A stretch of 64,000 bases of DNA from Seongchinamella unica (GCF_004354085.1 NZ_SMSE01000001.1:295335-359334); one strand, 5' to 3'. Positions 27,772 through 36,573 are shown, counted from the first letter of the stretch. Notes: generated from the sequence alone by a model not told the origin. Translations and numbers: made by a program.

Positions 27772-28164
27772 TCAGGCGTTTTGCGTTCTTCTCAAACAAA
27801 TAATCCATGCCTGCGCGATAATGATAAACAGCGCCAGAAACGACAGGATAAAAGCATCGTAATAAATGGGGTCGTACCACGCGAACTCGCCTTTATGGAT
27901 TTTAACCCAGCCGCGAAAGTGCTGGCTCATCGCTACACCAGCTCCAAAGAAGGCAAACACGGAGGCGAAGTACTTGAGAATAAAGTGGCTGCTGCCGAGA
28001 ATCATGAAGGCACCCAGCACGCCGATAATAGTGCGTTGCACACGGCAAAATGGACAGGGGTAAACCACCTCTAACCAATCGACTGCCCAAGCGCCCATGC
28101 AGACAACAATCGCGATAACACCGAGCAGGCGAATATGCTTCTGATAAAATTCAAACGTGAACAC
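27772..28164 (-). CDS. DsbB/BdbC-like membrane protein
   Basis: A 130-residue protein with four hydrophobic segments and the quinone-proximal redox motif as YPCPFCRVQRTIIG near residue 38, as in disulphide-bond formation protein B. The second periplasmic Cys pair of classical DsbB is absent; only one further Cys is present, in the last helix. It may therefore be a quinone-linked thiol oxidoreductase other than DsbB. It stands alone between the RND relic and the SoxD gene, in the same direction as the redox cluster and 186 bp beyond it. Confidence 0.8.
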   Translation of the reverse strand: MFTFEFYQKHIRLLGVIAIVVCMGAWAVDWLEVVYPCPFCRVQRTIIGVLGAFMILGSSHFILKYFASVFAFFGAGVAMSQHFRGWVKIHKGEFAWYDPIYYDAFILSFLALFIIIAQAWIICLRRTQNA

Positions 28165-28350
28165 GGCTCAAATCCCTCTTTTGCACGACAGAGCGTGGGT
28201 GATTGTCGGGTAAAACCTTTTTGTTGTCCCGACTAACGCTGCCAACTTGGGGGCCCACTTACTATTGGGCGCATGCCTGTTATGGATAACATCGAAAGAA
28301 TATTTCCACCGGGAATCCTGACAGGTCCGGAGCATTTTCCCCACGCAGGG

Positions 28351-28905
28351 TCAGGGATTCCAATCAGGGTATGCGCGGATGAAATATTCTTGATTGGGCA
28401 TGACCACCTTGGGCAGGGCCGAAGCGTTGGCTTCAAAATGGGCGGGAACAACACCATTACGGTATAACAGATAGGCGGTCAACGCATACACCTCGTTGTC
28501 GTCAAGTGACTGCGGATGCGAATAGGGCATGGCTCGACGGATATAATCAAACAGCGTGGTTGCATAAGGCCAGTAATTTCCCACCGTTCGCTTCCCTCCC
28601 GTCTCGCCGAAGGGACGTGGCTCATCGCTCACCAGCACATTGTTCAGCCCGCCTACCCCGCCTTCGCCATGACAGGCAACACAATGCTCCAGATATAACC
28701 GAGCACCCGTCTCCGTGGTCCCGCTGCCCTGTGGCAAACCGTCGCCCGACGGCAATATGGTCATGTCCCAGGCCGCGACAAGCTCCCCTGAGGCTACCTT
28801 GCCCAACTGCGGGCTCAAAGGCGCCGCGGGCGAGAGATTCTGTGCGTGTGCTGCGCTCGCAGATAGCATCAGCACCATTGATAAACGTAACGCGAACCTA
28901 GACAT
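28351..28905 (-). CDS. soxD: SoxD-like cytochrome c
   Basis: A secreted c-type cytochrome of about 184 residues: signal peptide ending in SAAHAQ, haem motif CVACH near residue 80, and the axial Met likely in RRAMPYSHPQSL near 135, followed by DDNEVYALTAYLLYRNG and VVMPN, typical of the SoxD cytochrome domain and related SorB-type subunits. The start lies inside the soxC stop region (ATGTCTAG overlap), so the two are co-translated. Together with SoxC it should take electrons from a sulphite- or sulphane-type substrate. The usual longer SoxD with two haems is not present. Last gene of the cluster; a relic of a paralogue lies at 18480-18655. Confidence 0.85.
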   Translation of the reverse strand: MSRFALRLSMVLMLSASAAHAQNLSPAAPLSPQLGKVASGELVAAWDMTILPSGDGLPQGSGTTETGARLYLEHCVACHGEGGVGGLNNVLVSDEPRPFGETGGKRTVGNYWPYATTLFDYIRRAMPYSHPQSLDDNEVYALTAYLLYRNGVVPAHFEANASALPKVVMPNQEYFIRAYPDWNP

Positions 28906-30178
28906 AAACATTCCTGACATCACCGTTCTGAAGTATTTGCCAGCTCTGAATCGCATTGTAGTGGTAAACGGCATTGCGGCCCCGCTCTGCCAGCCACGCC
29001 TCTCTCGACGGCTGTACGGCTCCAGTCTCGTCGATGGCCCGGCTCTGCAGCACTGCCGGCCCACCGCTCCAGTTCCAGCCCATACGAAAACGTGTCATCG
29101 CCTTGGGCAACACAGGGGAATCGAGTGCAGCTTCTGACCAGGTCGCACCACCATCGGCGCTCACTTCTACGCGTTGAATCCTGCCGCTTCCCGACCACGC
29201 CAGCCCAGTGATCTGATAGATGCCCTTATCACGCAATGCCATTCCAGCAGAAGGCGAGGTAATAACGGATTTCACACCCATGGGGAAAGTAAACAGCAAA
29301 GATTTTCCGTCCGGGCGCACATCAGAATATTTGGAGGTTTCATCCTTGGTCATTGCCGGCTCGCTCACGACCTTGAGACGGCGCAGCCACTTGACCGACA
29401 TATTCCCTTCCCAGCCAGGGAGCAAAAGACGCATCGGATAGCCATTCTCTGGACGCAGGCGCTCCCCGTTCTGGTACAGGGCCAGTAGCCCATCGTCCAT
29501 GATTTTTTCCAGGGGAATACTCCGGCTCATCAATGCTGCGTCGGCGCCCTCGGCAATGACCCAGTGCGCAGCAGGGTCGACACCGGCTTCCTCGAACAGT
29601 GATGATAGGGGGATGCCGGCCCAGTTGGCGCAGGAGACCAGGCCGTGCAATTCGCCAACCGAGGCTTGCACGGGGTTTTCGGCGAGCAATGCAGCACTGT
29701 TTCCGGAACACTCGATGAACAGCATCTTCGATACCATGGGGTATCTACCCAGGTTGTCCAGATCAAAGGTCAACGGCCTTTTCACCATACCGTGTATCAG
29801 GAGTTGGTGCCGTTTGGGATCAATCTCTGGCACACCGTTGTGGTGGCGCTCGAAGTGCAGGGAATTGGGCGTAATCATACCTTCCAACGACTGCAGTGGC
29901 GTACGGGATGCCCCCGATCCCACCGTTCCGGGCTGAGATACCACGTTACGCTGCACATCCGCTTCATGGTGCGAGCGGTCGCCGTAGGGCGACATCCCGG
30001 CCCCTGGCTCTCTCGTCCACTCGGGAACCAGGTCGGGGGCAGACCGATCTTCAGCGCTGACGCCTGCCGCGAGAAAGGGTATCGAAGCAATCGCCGCGCC
30101 ACCCTTCAGAAAGACTCTCCGGTGCAGCAGACCATTGGTATTGGGCAGCTCCAGAGCTTTGGCTTCATTATCGCGCAT
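28898..30178 (-). CDS. soxC: SoxC-like molybdopterin oxidoreductase (sulfane/sulfite dehydrogenase)
   Basis: About 426 residues with a twin-arginine signal (HRRVFLKGGAAIASIPFLA). The sulphite-oxidase fold shows the Mo-binding Cys in VSCANWAGIPLSSLFEEAG near residue 195, preceded by MLFIECSGNSAALLAEN, and SoxC marks such as LALYQNGERLRPENGYPMRL, LLPGWEGNMSVKWLRRLKV and GLAWSGSGRIQRVEVSADGG. In thiosulphate oxidisers SoxCD acts with SoxYZ, SoxXA and SoxB; none of these is in the window, so the real substrate is open (sulphite is the simplest guess). The ATG at 30178 precedes the Tat signal best. It is coupled to the cytochrome downstream. Confidence 0.9.
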   Translation of the reverse strand: MRDNEAKALELPNTNGLLHRRVFLKGGAAIASIPFLAAGVSAEDRSAPDLVPEWTREPGAGMSPYGDRSHHEADVQRNVVSQPGTVGSGASRTPLQSLEGMITPNSLHFERHHNGVPEIDPKRHQLLIHGMVKRPLTFDLDNLGRYPMVSKMLFIECSGNSAALLAENPVQASVGELHGLVSCANWAGIPLSSLFEEAGVDPAAHWVIAEGADAALMSRSIPLEKIMDDGLLALYQNGERLRPENGYPMRLLLPGWEGNMSVKWLRRLKVVSEPAMTKDETSKYSDVRPDGKSLLFTFPMGVKSVITSPSAGMALRDKGIYQITGLAWSGSGRIQRVEVSADGGATWSEAALDSPVLPKAMTRFRMGWNWSGGPAVLQSRAIDETGAVQPSREAWLAERGRNAVYHYNAIQSWQILQNGDVRNVYV

Positions 30179-30192
30179 TATTTGGCACCAGT

Positions 30193-30268
30193 TCATTCGG
30201 GACAAACATCGAGAAGAATACCGTCGGGATCCCTGATCGAGAGACAGTCATCTACTGCGTACTCCCCT
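30193..30268 (-). pseudogene. Possible VOC/glyoxalase C-terminal remnant
   Basis: About 24 codons read EYAVDDCLSIRDPDGILLDV then CPE and a stop, resembling the closing xxDPDGxxxEx strand of VOC-family proteins. The frame is closed just upstream and the piece runs into the soxC start. It is short, so a chance match cannot be excluded. A VOC fragment also adjoins the SoxD relic at 18660. Confidence 0.35.
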
Positions 30269-30344
30269 CTTCAAACGGGGACACGGCTCTGCTTCTAGCC
30301 CTGAGGACCTGCAGGCCACCTAATCGCTTGGGAAAAACGACTTC

Positions 30345-30635
30345 TTACTTCTCACCCCAGGATTCACACACACTGGTGGCATACACCGGACCCTCGTTGA
30401 GCAGCTCGCAGCTGCCACAATTTGAGGTTGTGGTGTCAGCAGTAAAGAACGCGCAATCCCTGCACTGACGCTCGCCTTCGGCATCCACCTGAAACCCGAC
30501 CACATCGCGCATCCTGCGCTGGCTGCGCGACAAGGATTTCAAGCTATCACAGGCCCCTTCCGCTCGGGCGCGATGCAAAGCCAACAGTGGAACCATGCCC
30601 GCCAGCAAGCCGACAACATAACGTCTTGTGATCAT
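30345..30635 (-). CDS. High-potential iron-sulphur protein (HiPIP)
   Basis: A 96-residue periplasmic electron carrier. An N-terminal RR-containing signal (TRRYVVGLLAGMVPLLAL) is followed by four Cys in the HiPIP pattern: CRDCAFF, NCGSC and SVCESW. The 4Fe-4S cluster cycles between +2 and +3 and usually donates to reaction centres or terminal oxidases. Its place between the repeat protein and SoxC suggests it carries electrons from this cluster's enzymes to the respiratory chain, perhaps through the cytochromes encoded at 39-40.5 kb. The final GEK is unremarkable. Confidence 0.88.
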   Translation of the reverse strand: MITRRYVVGLLAGMVPLLALHRARAEGACDSLKSLSRSQRRMRDVVGFQVDAEGERQCRDCAFFTADTTTSNCGSCELLNEGPVYATSVCESWGEK

Positions 30636-30660
30636 CGTGCATTACCTCTCATCCGCTGCG

Positions 30661-31962
30661 CTAGCGCGATAGCGTTTTCTCGTGGTTACCGGCTGCCTGT
30701 ATGGCAAAAAATCCTGAGCCTGGCAGCGCTGTCATCTCGTGGCCCAACACCAAAGCGGGCTCATCGTCATCTACAAAGGTATAAACTGGCCGGCCGCGGT
30801 AGGCCCAAACGGATACCACGGGATTGTTGTTATCCTCCGCATAGGTAAAGCCACGGGGATCGGTATAAACCGGAGAAGGAACCTCCATCACAGACCACTC
30901 GCCAATCGAGACCGAACCCGCCTCCGCCACATAGGGCTGCCAGCGCTGCACACATAAATCAGGCGTTCCACAGATAATCGCCCAATGAGCTGCAGCGTCA
31001 CCTGGGTCGTCACACGGTACCGATTCAGGCCCTTCCTGACAGCTGAAAACATACAGGGCCATGCCGTCCTGCGTCGTGTATATATCGGCGATCAGACTGA
31101 AGCGCGTTTCAATGGCGGCAGGAAGTGGCAGCGCTTTTTCGAAATAGACCGCATCCCAGCCTTCGATTGGCTCAGGGTCGGGGCCAGTGACCGCATCCGG
31201 GCCAACAAAGATGGGCTGATCGCGAAACGCATACTGACGAAAGCCACCAGCACCTTCAATTACGCTCCACTCACCCACCTGTTTGACCAGCGCGCCCGCC
31301 GCAAGCGGCTCCAGGCCTTTGCCGCATTCCACGCAGGGCTCTGAATCCGCCGCGCGTGGGGTGTACAGTGCGCGACCATTGAGCACAAGTGCGAGACCCT
31401 CCCTGAGCCGCAGCAACTCGACACCCGGCGGCATATCCAGTGGCGCCATCGCCAGCTGCCACCCACCATAACTACGCTCGATAACATTGACGCCGTTCGC
31501 GTCACCCGCCTTGCGGTCTTTGATCGAACGATGCATCGGGCGGCCTTCGTAAGCCCACTGGCGAGAATTGTCGTGCCGCTCAACAATGGTCCATTTGCCC
31601 TCGGGCCTGGCATCGTCAGCGGCGTGGAACGGCGGCCACTTATCCTCGCAGGTCTTGCGCACATCAGGGTGCGGGAGATACACCGTCTGGCCGGTCACAT
31701 GTTTGTAACTCGATTCACGATTATTATTGCACTGGGGGCTACCCGGTGTCGTCTCATCGCGAAGCCACCAATACAGCGTTCCCCCACCCGGCGCAGCGAG
31801 CACCGGGCCAAAAGCCGTCATCTCAATTAACGCGGGACCATCCGTCAACGAAGCCTCCTCGCTGCCAAAGGATGAGACACCAAGACAACTGGCCAGAACA
31901 CCAAAAACACTAGTGATGGACCTGAAAATTGCCCGGCGGCGCACAGCAACGTTTCTTAACAT
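30661..31962 (-). CDS. Multi-repeat Lipoprotein_15/COG4315-type secreted protein
   Basis: A 433-residue exported protein: hydrophobic signal near residues 13-33, then repeated units of the form GGTLYWW / C....C / DKWPPF / GKWTIVERHDNSRQWAYEGR, recurring near residues 65, 190 and 300, with the last WAYRGRPVYTF unit near 395. The family is of unknown function; its name reflects lipoprotein members, but this protein has no obvious lipobox. It sits 25 bp upstream of HiPIP. A single-unit relative is at 16425-16787 and the C-terminus of a lost paralogue at 16801. A binding or scaffolding role in the periplasm is a guess. Confidence 0.75.
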   Translation of the reverse strand: MLRNVAVRRRAIFRSITSVFGVLASCLGVSSFGSEEASLTDGPALIEMTAFGPVLAAPGGGTLYWWLRDETTPGSPQCNNNRESSYKHVTGQTVYLPHPDVRKTCEDKWPPFHAADDARPEGKWTIVERHDNSRQWAYEGRPMHRSIKDRKAGDANGVNVIERSYGGWQLAMAPLDMPPGVELLRLREGLALVLNGRALYTPRAADSEPCVECGKGLEPLAAGALVKQVGEWSVIEGAGGFRQYAFRDQPIFVGPDAVTGPDPEPIEGWDAVYFEKALPLPAAIETRFSLIADIYTTQDGMALYVFSCQEGPESVPCDDPGDAAAHWAIICGTPDLCVQRWQPYVAEAGSVSIGEWSVMEVPSPVYTDPRGFTYAEDNNNPVVSVWAYRGRPVYTFVDDDEPALVLGHEMTALPGSGFFAIQAAGNHEKTLSR

Positions 31963-32062
31963 CTATAACCCACCTTCATTGAGAATTGAGCGCCTGCCAC
32001 ACAAGAACAAACAACTGACTCTGGACCTCCGGCTCGGGCATTCGTAATGCACGTGGCGCCAT

Positions 32063-33412
32063 TCAAACCAACATTTCGTTAATCGGGCTCGAGGTGCGTA
32101 GTGAACCCTGCCCCCAGTCCGCCAGCGGCACACCGAACAAACGCTGGATCGTATAACCCAGACGCGTGCCGGCGTCCCCCTCCCCATCAATGTGCAGGCC
32201 CGTCTTGACCAGACCATTGAGTCGACCTGCCGTAAACATGGGGATGCCGTCCAGTGAGTGAGTTTTGGCAAAACGACAGTCCGAATGCCCGTAAACCAGC
32301 GTGTTATCCAGCAGCGAGCCGTCACCTTCCGGCATGTTCGCCAGAGAACCGACGAAATAAGCCCACTCTTCCATCGAGCGTTGCACAAACCAGGACGACT
32401 GTGGCTGCAATCCGGTATCGGGGTCGACGCCCTCTTCGTGGGTCAGAATATGATGAGTCCGTTCCGAGCCCGCTCGCGTGGCCGCAGAGAAGCTATCAAA
32501 ACATACCATGTTAAAGACGCGGCTCTGATTACAGGCTAACGCCATCACCAACATATCCGTCATCAGGCGGTGCCGCTCAACAACGAGCTCGACATCAAGA
32601 CCTTTCGCCAACTCCGTTGGTTCATCAGGCACTGCACAATGGGGAGCAGGAGCAGGTTTTTGCAACTGCAACTCAAGACGTGTTTCAAGCTCCCGAATCG
32701 AAGTCAGGTAGTAATCGAGTCGCTGCCGGTCTGCCTGTCCCAGAGCTCCCTCAACCTGCTTGATTTCATCAACCACACCCGAGAGCACGCTCTTGCGCAA
32801 CATGATTCGGGGATCTGGGGTGAACGTGTCTGAGTTCGGGTCCTGAAATTCTGGACCAAATATCTTTTTGTAGAACTCCAGCGGTGATATTTCCGGCGGG
32901 TTGATGGCGTCGGCACTACGGAAACTGTAACTGTCCCGAGGTACCCCCGTCGCCGCCAACTCCAGCGACCGAAAGCGGGTCCCGCCGCTGATCATGTCAG
33001 CAATCGGAATATCCAGACTCTGCCCGGGCAGATCTCCGCGTGCCGCGGGCACGATACCCGAGCGAAGTGCGACCCAACCCGTGTAATGACACAGATTGGG
33101 CTTGCCGTCCGTCGACACGTTGAAATTGGTATACACGTTGACATGCTTGCGCAATTCGCCGAGCGGCGAAAGTTGCCGGGTTAAGTCATATCCCGCGCCG
33201 ACCGTACGCGGCACAAATATCGCCTCATCAACACCCAGACCCCAAAACCAGGTGCCGAAACGTGATGGTAATGGAGCATTGGAAGCAAACGCAGTGCCGT
33301 TAGTATTCAGGAATACGTCCAGTAGTGGCAGACCAACGGCTACGGCACCACCCTTGAGCATGCCTTTAAGAACTTGCCGCCGCTGCAGCTTCTTGTGCTT
33401 ATGAAACATCAC
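32063..33412 (-). CDS. DUF1552 family protein with export signal
   Basis: A 449-residue protein of the DUF1552 group. Its N-terminus (LQRRQVLKGMLKGGAVAVGL) is a twin-arginine-type signal, so it is probably folded before export, perhaps with a cofactor. Family-like stretches include PSRFGTWFWGLGV near residue 50, ADRQRLDYYLTSIRELETRL near 225 and LDNTLVYGHSDCRFAKTHS near 375, reminiscent of the sulphatase/DUF1501-like alkaline phosphatase fold. DUF1552 genes typically follow DUF1592 genes, as here with adjacent stop and GTG start. No enzymatic role has been established for the family to my knowledge. Confidence 0.85.
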   Translation of the reverse strand: MMFHKHKKLQRRQVLKGMLKGGAVAVGLPLLDVFLNTNGTAFASNAPLPSRFGTWFWGLGVDEAIFVPRTVGAGYDLTRQLSPLGELRKHVNVYTNFNVSTDGKPNLCHYTGWVALRSGIVPAARGDLPGQSLDIPIADMISGGTRFRSLELAATGVPRDSYSFRSADAINPPEISPLEFYKKIFGPEFQDPNSDTFTPDPRIMLRKSVLSGVVDEIKQVEGALGQADRQRLDYYLTSIRELETRLELQLQKPAPAPHCAVPDEPTELAKGLDVELVVERHRLMTDMLVMALACNQSRVFNMVCFDSFSAATRAGSERTHHILTHEEGVDPDTGLQPQSSWFVQRSMEEWAYFVGSLANMPEGDGSLLDNTLVYGHSDCRFAKTHSLDGIPMFTAGRLNGLVKTGLHIDGEGDAGTRLGYTIQRLFGVPLADWGQGSLRTSSPINEMLV

Positions 33413-35113
33413 TCAATCCTCGTGCTGATAGGCTAGTTTGGCGGTGCTGGCTGTCAGCTCCGGTGTCAAGGTGACGCCGAAGAATGCATCGCTCAAGGTA
33501 ACGGCACGCAATACGTCTTTCCAGCGGTACCCTTCGACATCGAGCCGATCAAGAAGCGGATCAATAACTTCCGCCTCTTCACCGTCCAATAGCGGGCGCC
33601 CGATAGCCGCGGTATACACTCGCTGGACAAGACACGCTGTCAGTGCCGGGTTATCCCGCACCGCCGAACCCAGCTCCACAGCCGTTTCAAAATCCACCCT
33701 GTCCAAGGTGCCCGCGGGATCAATCAAGAACCCTTTTTCCGTTTTGCGAAATTGGCCGGCACCGTCGAAATTCTCCAAACCCAGGCCTATCGGGTCGGTA
33801 ATCGCGTGGCAACCCCGGCAGGTCCGATCGGTGTTATGCACATCCAGACGCTCGCGGGCGGTAGGCAATCCATCGGCATCCTCCAGCGCCGAAAAATCGA
33901 CATTTGGCGGCGCATCAGGAACATGTTGGCACAGCATGATTTCACGCAACGCCTTGCCTCGGCGGGTAGGAGAACTACGACCGGGGTGTGCGTGCTGGGC
34001 AAGAAAGCCTACCTGGGTGAGGAAGCCACCCCGCTCATCGTCTACCGCAAGCTCATAAGGCACCCATTCGGAGGGCCTGGCACTGACGGGGAAACCGTAT
34101 ACAGCAGCCAAGTTCGCTGTAAGCATCGTATGGCGCGTCGTGAACAGATCGCGGTAATCCTCGTCTCTTTGGATGAGGTGATCGAGTATCAGCTGCAACT
34201 GTTGTTCGCGGGCATCCACAAGCACTTTGGAATTGAATGCCGGGAAAATTGTCTCGTCCTTAGTCAGGTTATCGTAGCCCTCCAAGATGAGAAAGTCGTT
34301 GAAGAAGCTGCGCACACCATCCCTCAGTCGTCGCGAGGCCAACATTCGCTCTACCTGCTTTTGCAGCCCGGCGTCGGTGTGCAGAACCCCCGACTCGGCC
34401 GCATCAATCAGTTCGGTATCTGGGCCCGAAGCCCACAGCATCAGGCTCAGACGGGAAGCCTTGGAGTGGGCATCGAGACGCCAGCCTCCGGGACGCTGAG
34501 GGTCAGACTCAAGATGCTCCTGTATAAATAGAAAGTTAGGCGACAGCAACATACCAACCAACGCCAACTCAAGGCCATCGTAAAAGTCTCCCGCTGGACC
34601 AACGCTGCCGCCCGCCAGCTCCACAAGCGAATGCAGCTCCGTTTTGGTCAGCGCACGTCGATACAGTAGACGGCCCGCACTACCAATAAACTGGCTGGCA
34701 CAGGCATCGTTGCGGACATCCGTGGCAACGGGCTGACAGGGAATGGTAAATTGCCGATTCTCCGGAGCAACGACCTGCTCCGCAACCAGGTGCGCCGCGC
34801 GATCCAGTGAATCCAGAGCGCCCGACGTTACAATGGCCTGCCCGGCACCGAGCGCCATCATGCCCTCCATTCGACGCAAAGGCGCAAAGCGGACGTTCAG
34901 CTCCATCTGCGGACCGAATATGGCTCTGACCGTATTCAAGTACTGCGGCTGACTGATCAGCCGCATTGTGGGCTGCATTTCACTCATCTCGCCGTCAGCT
35001 AAGGCAGCACCCGCTACGGCCATTGCCGAACCCAGCCAACACAGCATGGAGCAGGCAAGTACGCGTGATAAACCCTTTGCTACCGCCACCGTATTATCAC
35101 CCATGTACTTCAT
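33413..35113 (-). CDS. DUF1592/DUF1588/DUF1585 family haem-binding protein
   Basis: A 566-residue secreted protein with the domain series common in Planctomycetes and some Proteobacteria: a DUF1587/1595-like start (SQPQYLNTVRAIFG near residue 52), DUF1592 (ALVGMLLSPNFLFIQEHLE near 185), DUF1588 with a single haem motif in NTDRTCRGCHAITDPIGLGL near 432, and a DUF1585 C-terminus (YRWKDVLRAVTLSDAFFGV). The CRGCH motif makes it a c-type haem protein. The signal peptide is near residues 15-38. It is paired with DUF1552, and presumably an electron-transfer or oxidative enzyme at the outer membrane or in the periplasm; function unknown. Confidence 0.85.
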   Translation of the reverse strand: MKYMGDNTVAVAKGLSRVLACSMLCWLGSAMAVAGAALADGEMSEMQPTMRLISQPQYLNTVRAIFGPQMELNVRFAPLRRMEGMMALGAGQAIVTSGALDSLDRAAHLVAEQVVAPENRQFTIPCQPVATDVRNDACASQFIGSAGRLLYRRALTKTELHSLVELAGGSVGPAGDFYDGLELALVGMLLSPNFLFIQEHLESDPQRPGGWRLDAHSKASRLSLMLWASGPDTELIDAAESGVLHTDAGLQKQVERMLASRRLRDGVRSFFNDFLILEGYDNLTKDETIFPAFNSKVLVDAREQQLQLILDHLIQRDEDYRDLFTTRHTMLTANLAAVYGFPVSARPSEWVPYELAVDDERGGFLTQVGFLAQHAHPGRSSPTRRGKALREIMLCQHVPDAPPNVDFSALEDADGLPTARERLDVHNTDRTCRGCHAITDPIGLGLENFDGAGQFRKTEKGFLIDPAGTLDRVDFETAVELGSAVRDNPALTACLVQRVYTAAIGRPLLDGEEAEVIDPLLDRLDVEGYRWKDVLRAVTLSDAFFGVTLTPELTASTAKLAYQHED

Positions 35114-35125
35114 TATTACCTGCCC

Positions 35126-36223
35126 TCATCGAGACGCTGTCTCTGAGTTGTTGTGCATTCGTGCATCATCACTTCCGGGGTGTGCAATCAAAGCGCGTAC
35201 TGCGTTGATTTGATAGGCCGCCGAAATCGCAGTGCATTGACCGCTTTCGGGATCCGGGTACCCATCCGCATATCGATGAGCCGCCCGGTAATACCAGGCA
35301 TTACTGTGTGGCCCAACGCTGGCCGCGGCACCTCCCATGCCACGACTGTGGGCGCTCCACCAGATCTTGAGATCTTCATAGCCACCGAGGATGCCTTCGG
35401 CCCCGTTCTTGGTCAGGGTCAGGCGTAAACGCATGTCGCGAACAAGACGCTCCGCGGGCGTTGTTATCCAGTAGATTGGAAACCACGCTTCCTGAATGGG
35501 CTCTGTGGTCAAAACACCGTCAGTGATGCTTCCTTTGGTTTCGTACATGTATCGGGTGTAACGCTCGTCAATACGCTGATTCTGAAAAGGAGGGATGGTG
35601 CCGCCGGCGCCCAGGGACAGGCCATCCAGGCCCTTGTAAATATGCACCATCACCTCAGAATCATTCTCTTCGCTGTCAACACCACTGATCTCGATCAGAA
35701 TGCGATTGAGCGGGAAGTTAACAATTTCCTGTTTGAAAAACTCACTCGCAAACCCACCCGTGCGCCAGGATGCTGTGCAACCCACGACACGCGCCAATTG
35801 ATTATCAACTGCCGTACCCTCTGGCCCCTCGAACTTCTCGTGTCGGCAGCTGTTATTGGTGGCCTCACCGGTCTGAGTGCCGTCCAGATTGAGCCCATAG
35901 CCAATTCGGGTTTGCAATTCCGGAGAGGGCAGTAGATCCTCGCTCAACAGCGGCATATAGGCCGAATGCTCGCCATTGGGGCCACGATTTGTAAAGTAGC
36001 CGAACGTTTCACGAAGCTCTTGTGAGTTTTCCATCGCTTGGTGCTGAGCCATCTCACCCTGGGTCAAGCCGGCGGGACATTCCTCTTTGCCACCAGGCGT
36101 TTCATACAATGCGTGGCGCCATTCAGTTATCACGAGGCCAATCGTTTCACCACTCGCTTGCTGCGCAGCGACTGGGGAGAGGAGCGTGACCAGGCAGACA
36201 AGAGCCGCACAACTTCTATTCAT
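35126..36223 (-). CDS. Secreted protein of unknown function, 365 residues
   Basis: Begins with a clear signal peptide (CAALVCLVTLLSPVAAQQ). Recognisable features of the mature part: ALYETPGGKEECPAGLTQGE near residue 40, FTNRGPNGEH near 77, LDGTQTGEATNNSC near 113, DNQLARVVGCTASW near 138, PIYWITTPAERLVRDMRLRL near 249 and WWSAHSRGMGG near 288. Several Cys could form disulphides. I recognise no catalytic motif or fold. It precedes the DUF1592 gene by 12 bp. A frameshifted fragment of a paralogue at 16801-17280 confirms that it belongs to a repeated gene set. It is a good candidate for a novel enzyme or binding protein. Confidence 0.8.
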   Translation of the reverse strand: MNRSCAALVCLVTLLSPVAAQQASGETIGLVITEWRHALYETPGGKEECPAGLTQGEMAQHQAMENSQELRETFGYFTNRGPNGEHSAYMPLLSEDLLPSPELQTRIGYGLNLDGTQTGEATNNSCRHEKFEGPEGTAVDNQLARVVGCTASWRTGGFASEFFKQEIVNFPLNRILIEISGVDSEENDSEVMVHIYKGLDGLSLGAGGTIPPFQNQRIDERYTRYMYETKGSITDGVLTTEPIQEAWFPIYWITTPAERLVRDMRLRLTLTKNGAEGILGGYEDLKIWWSAHSRGMGGAAASVGPHSNAWYYRAAHRYADGYPDPESGQCTAISAAYQINAVRALIAHPGSDDARMHNNSETASR

Positions 36224-36573
36224 GGAGAAAAACCGCCTTCTGTTGTTATGTTGAATTAATCTTCATCCACACTGGAAGAAAAGCAGATAGATTCCTCATC
36301 GCGTAACTTAGTGCTCAGCAAGAACTGAATTCGTTGATTTTATTGAAGCTTTTTTAGCTGCGACAGGACTAAAGGCAGCGGGATCGGACTTTTACAATCA
36401 AATTCGAACCTATTAACAGAGTTTAATCGTCCGCCCAACAGTATTTGCTGCTGTTTGGCACTCTGTCTGCCCTCAACTCTGGCGGCAGGTCCTCGGCACG
36501 GGACTGCACCCGAGCCGACGACCATCTCTGCCAAACAATCCACCTGCCGTGGCATTCCAGCAAAAATGTGGGA
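36224..36573. other. 350-bp intergenic region between receptor and secreted protein
   Basis: No gene is supported. The region is AT-rich next to the 36223 start and contains the 16-bp element at 36385-36400. It probably carries a separate promoter for the 365-residue protein and the genes after it, since the gap is long for an operon. Confidence 0.5.
36385..36400. repeat. 16-bp element, copy 2
   Basis: CGGACTTTTACAATCA, 162 bp upstream of the 365-residue protein gene; a 15/16 match lies at 16313-16328 and a 13/16 match at 17303-17318. Possible regulatory site for the redox cluster. Confidence 0.4.

Noticed and set aside
36340-36555. 71-codon minus-strand frame between receptor and secreted protein
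   Set aside because: Composition and lack of ribosome site or motifs point to a random frame in a promoter region.
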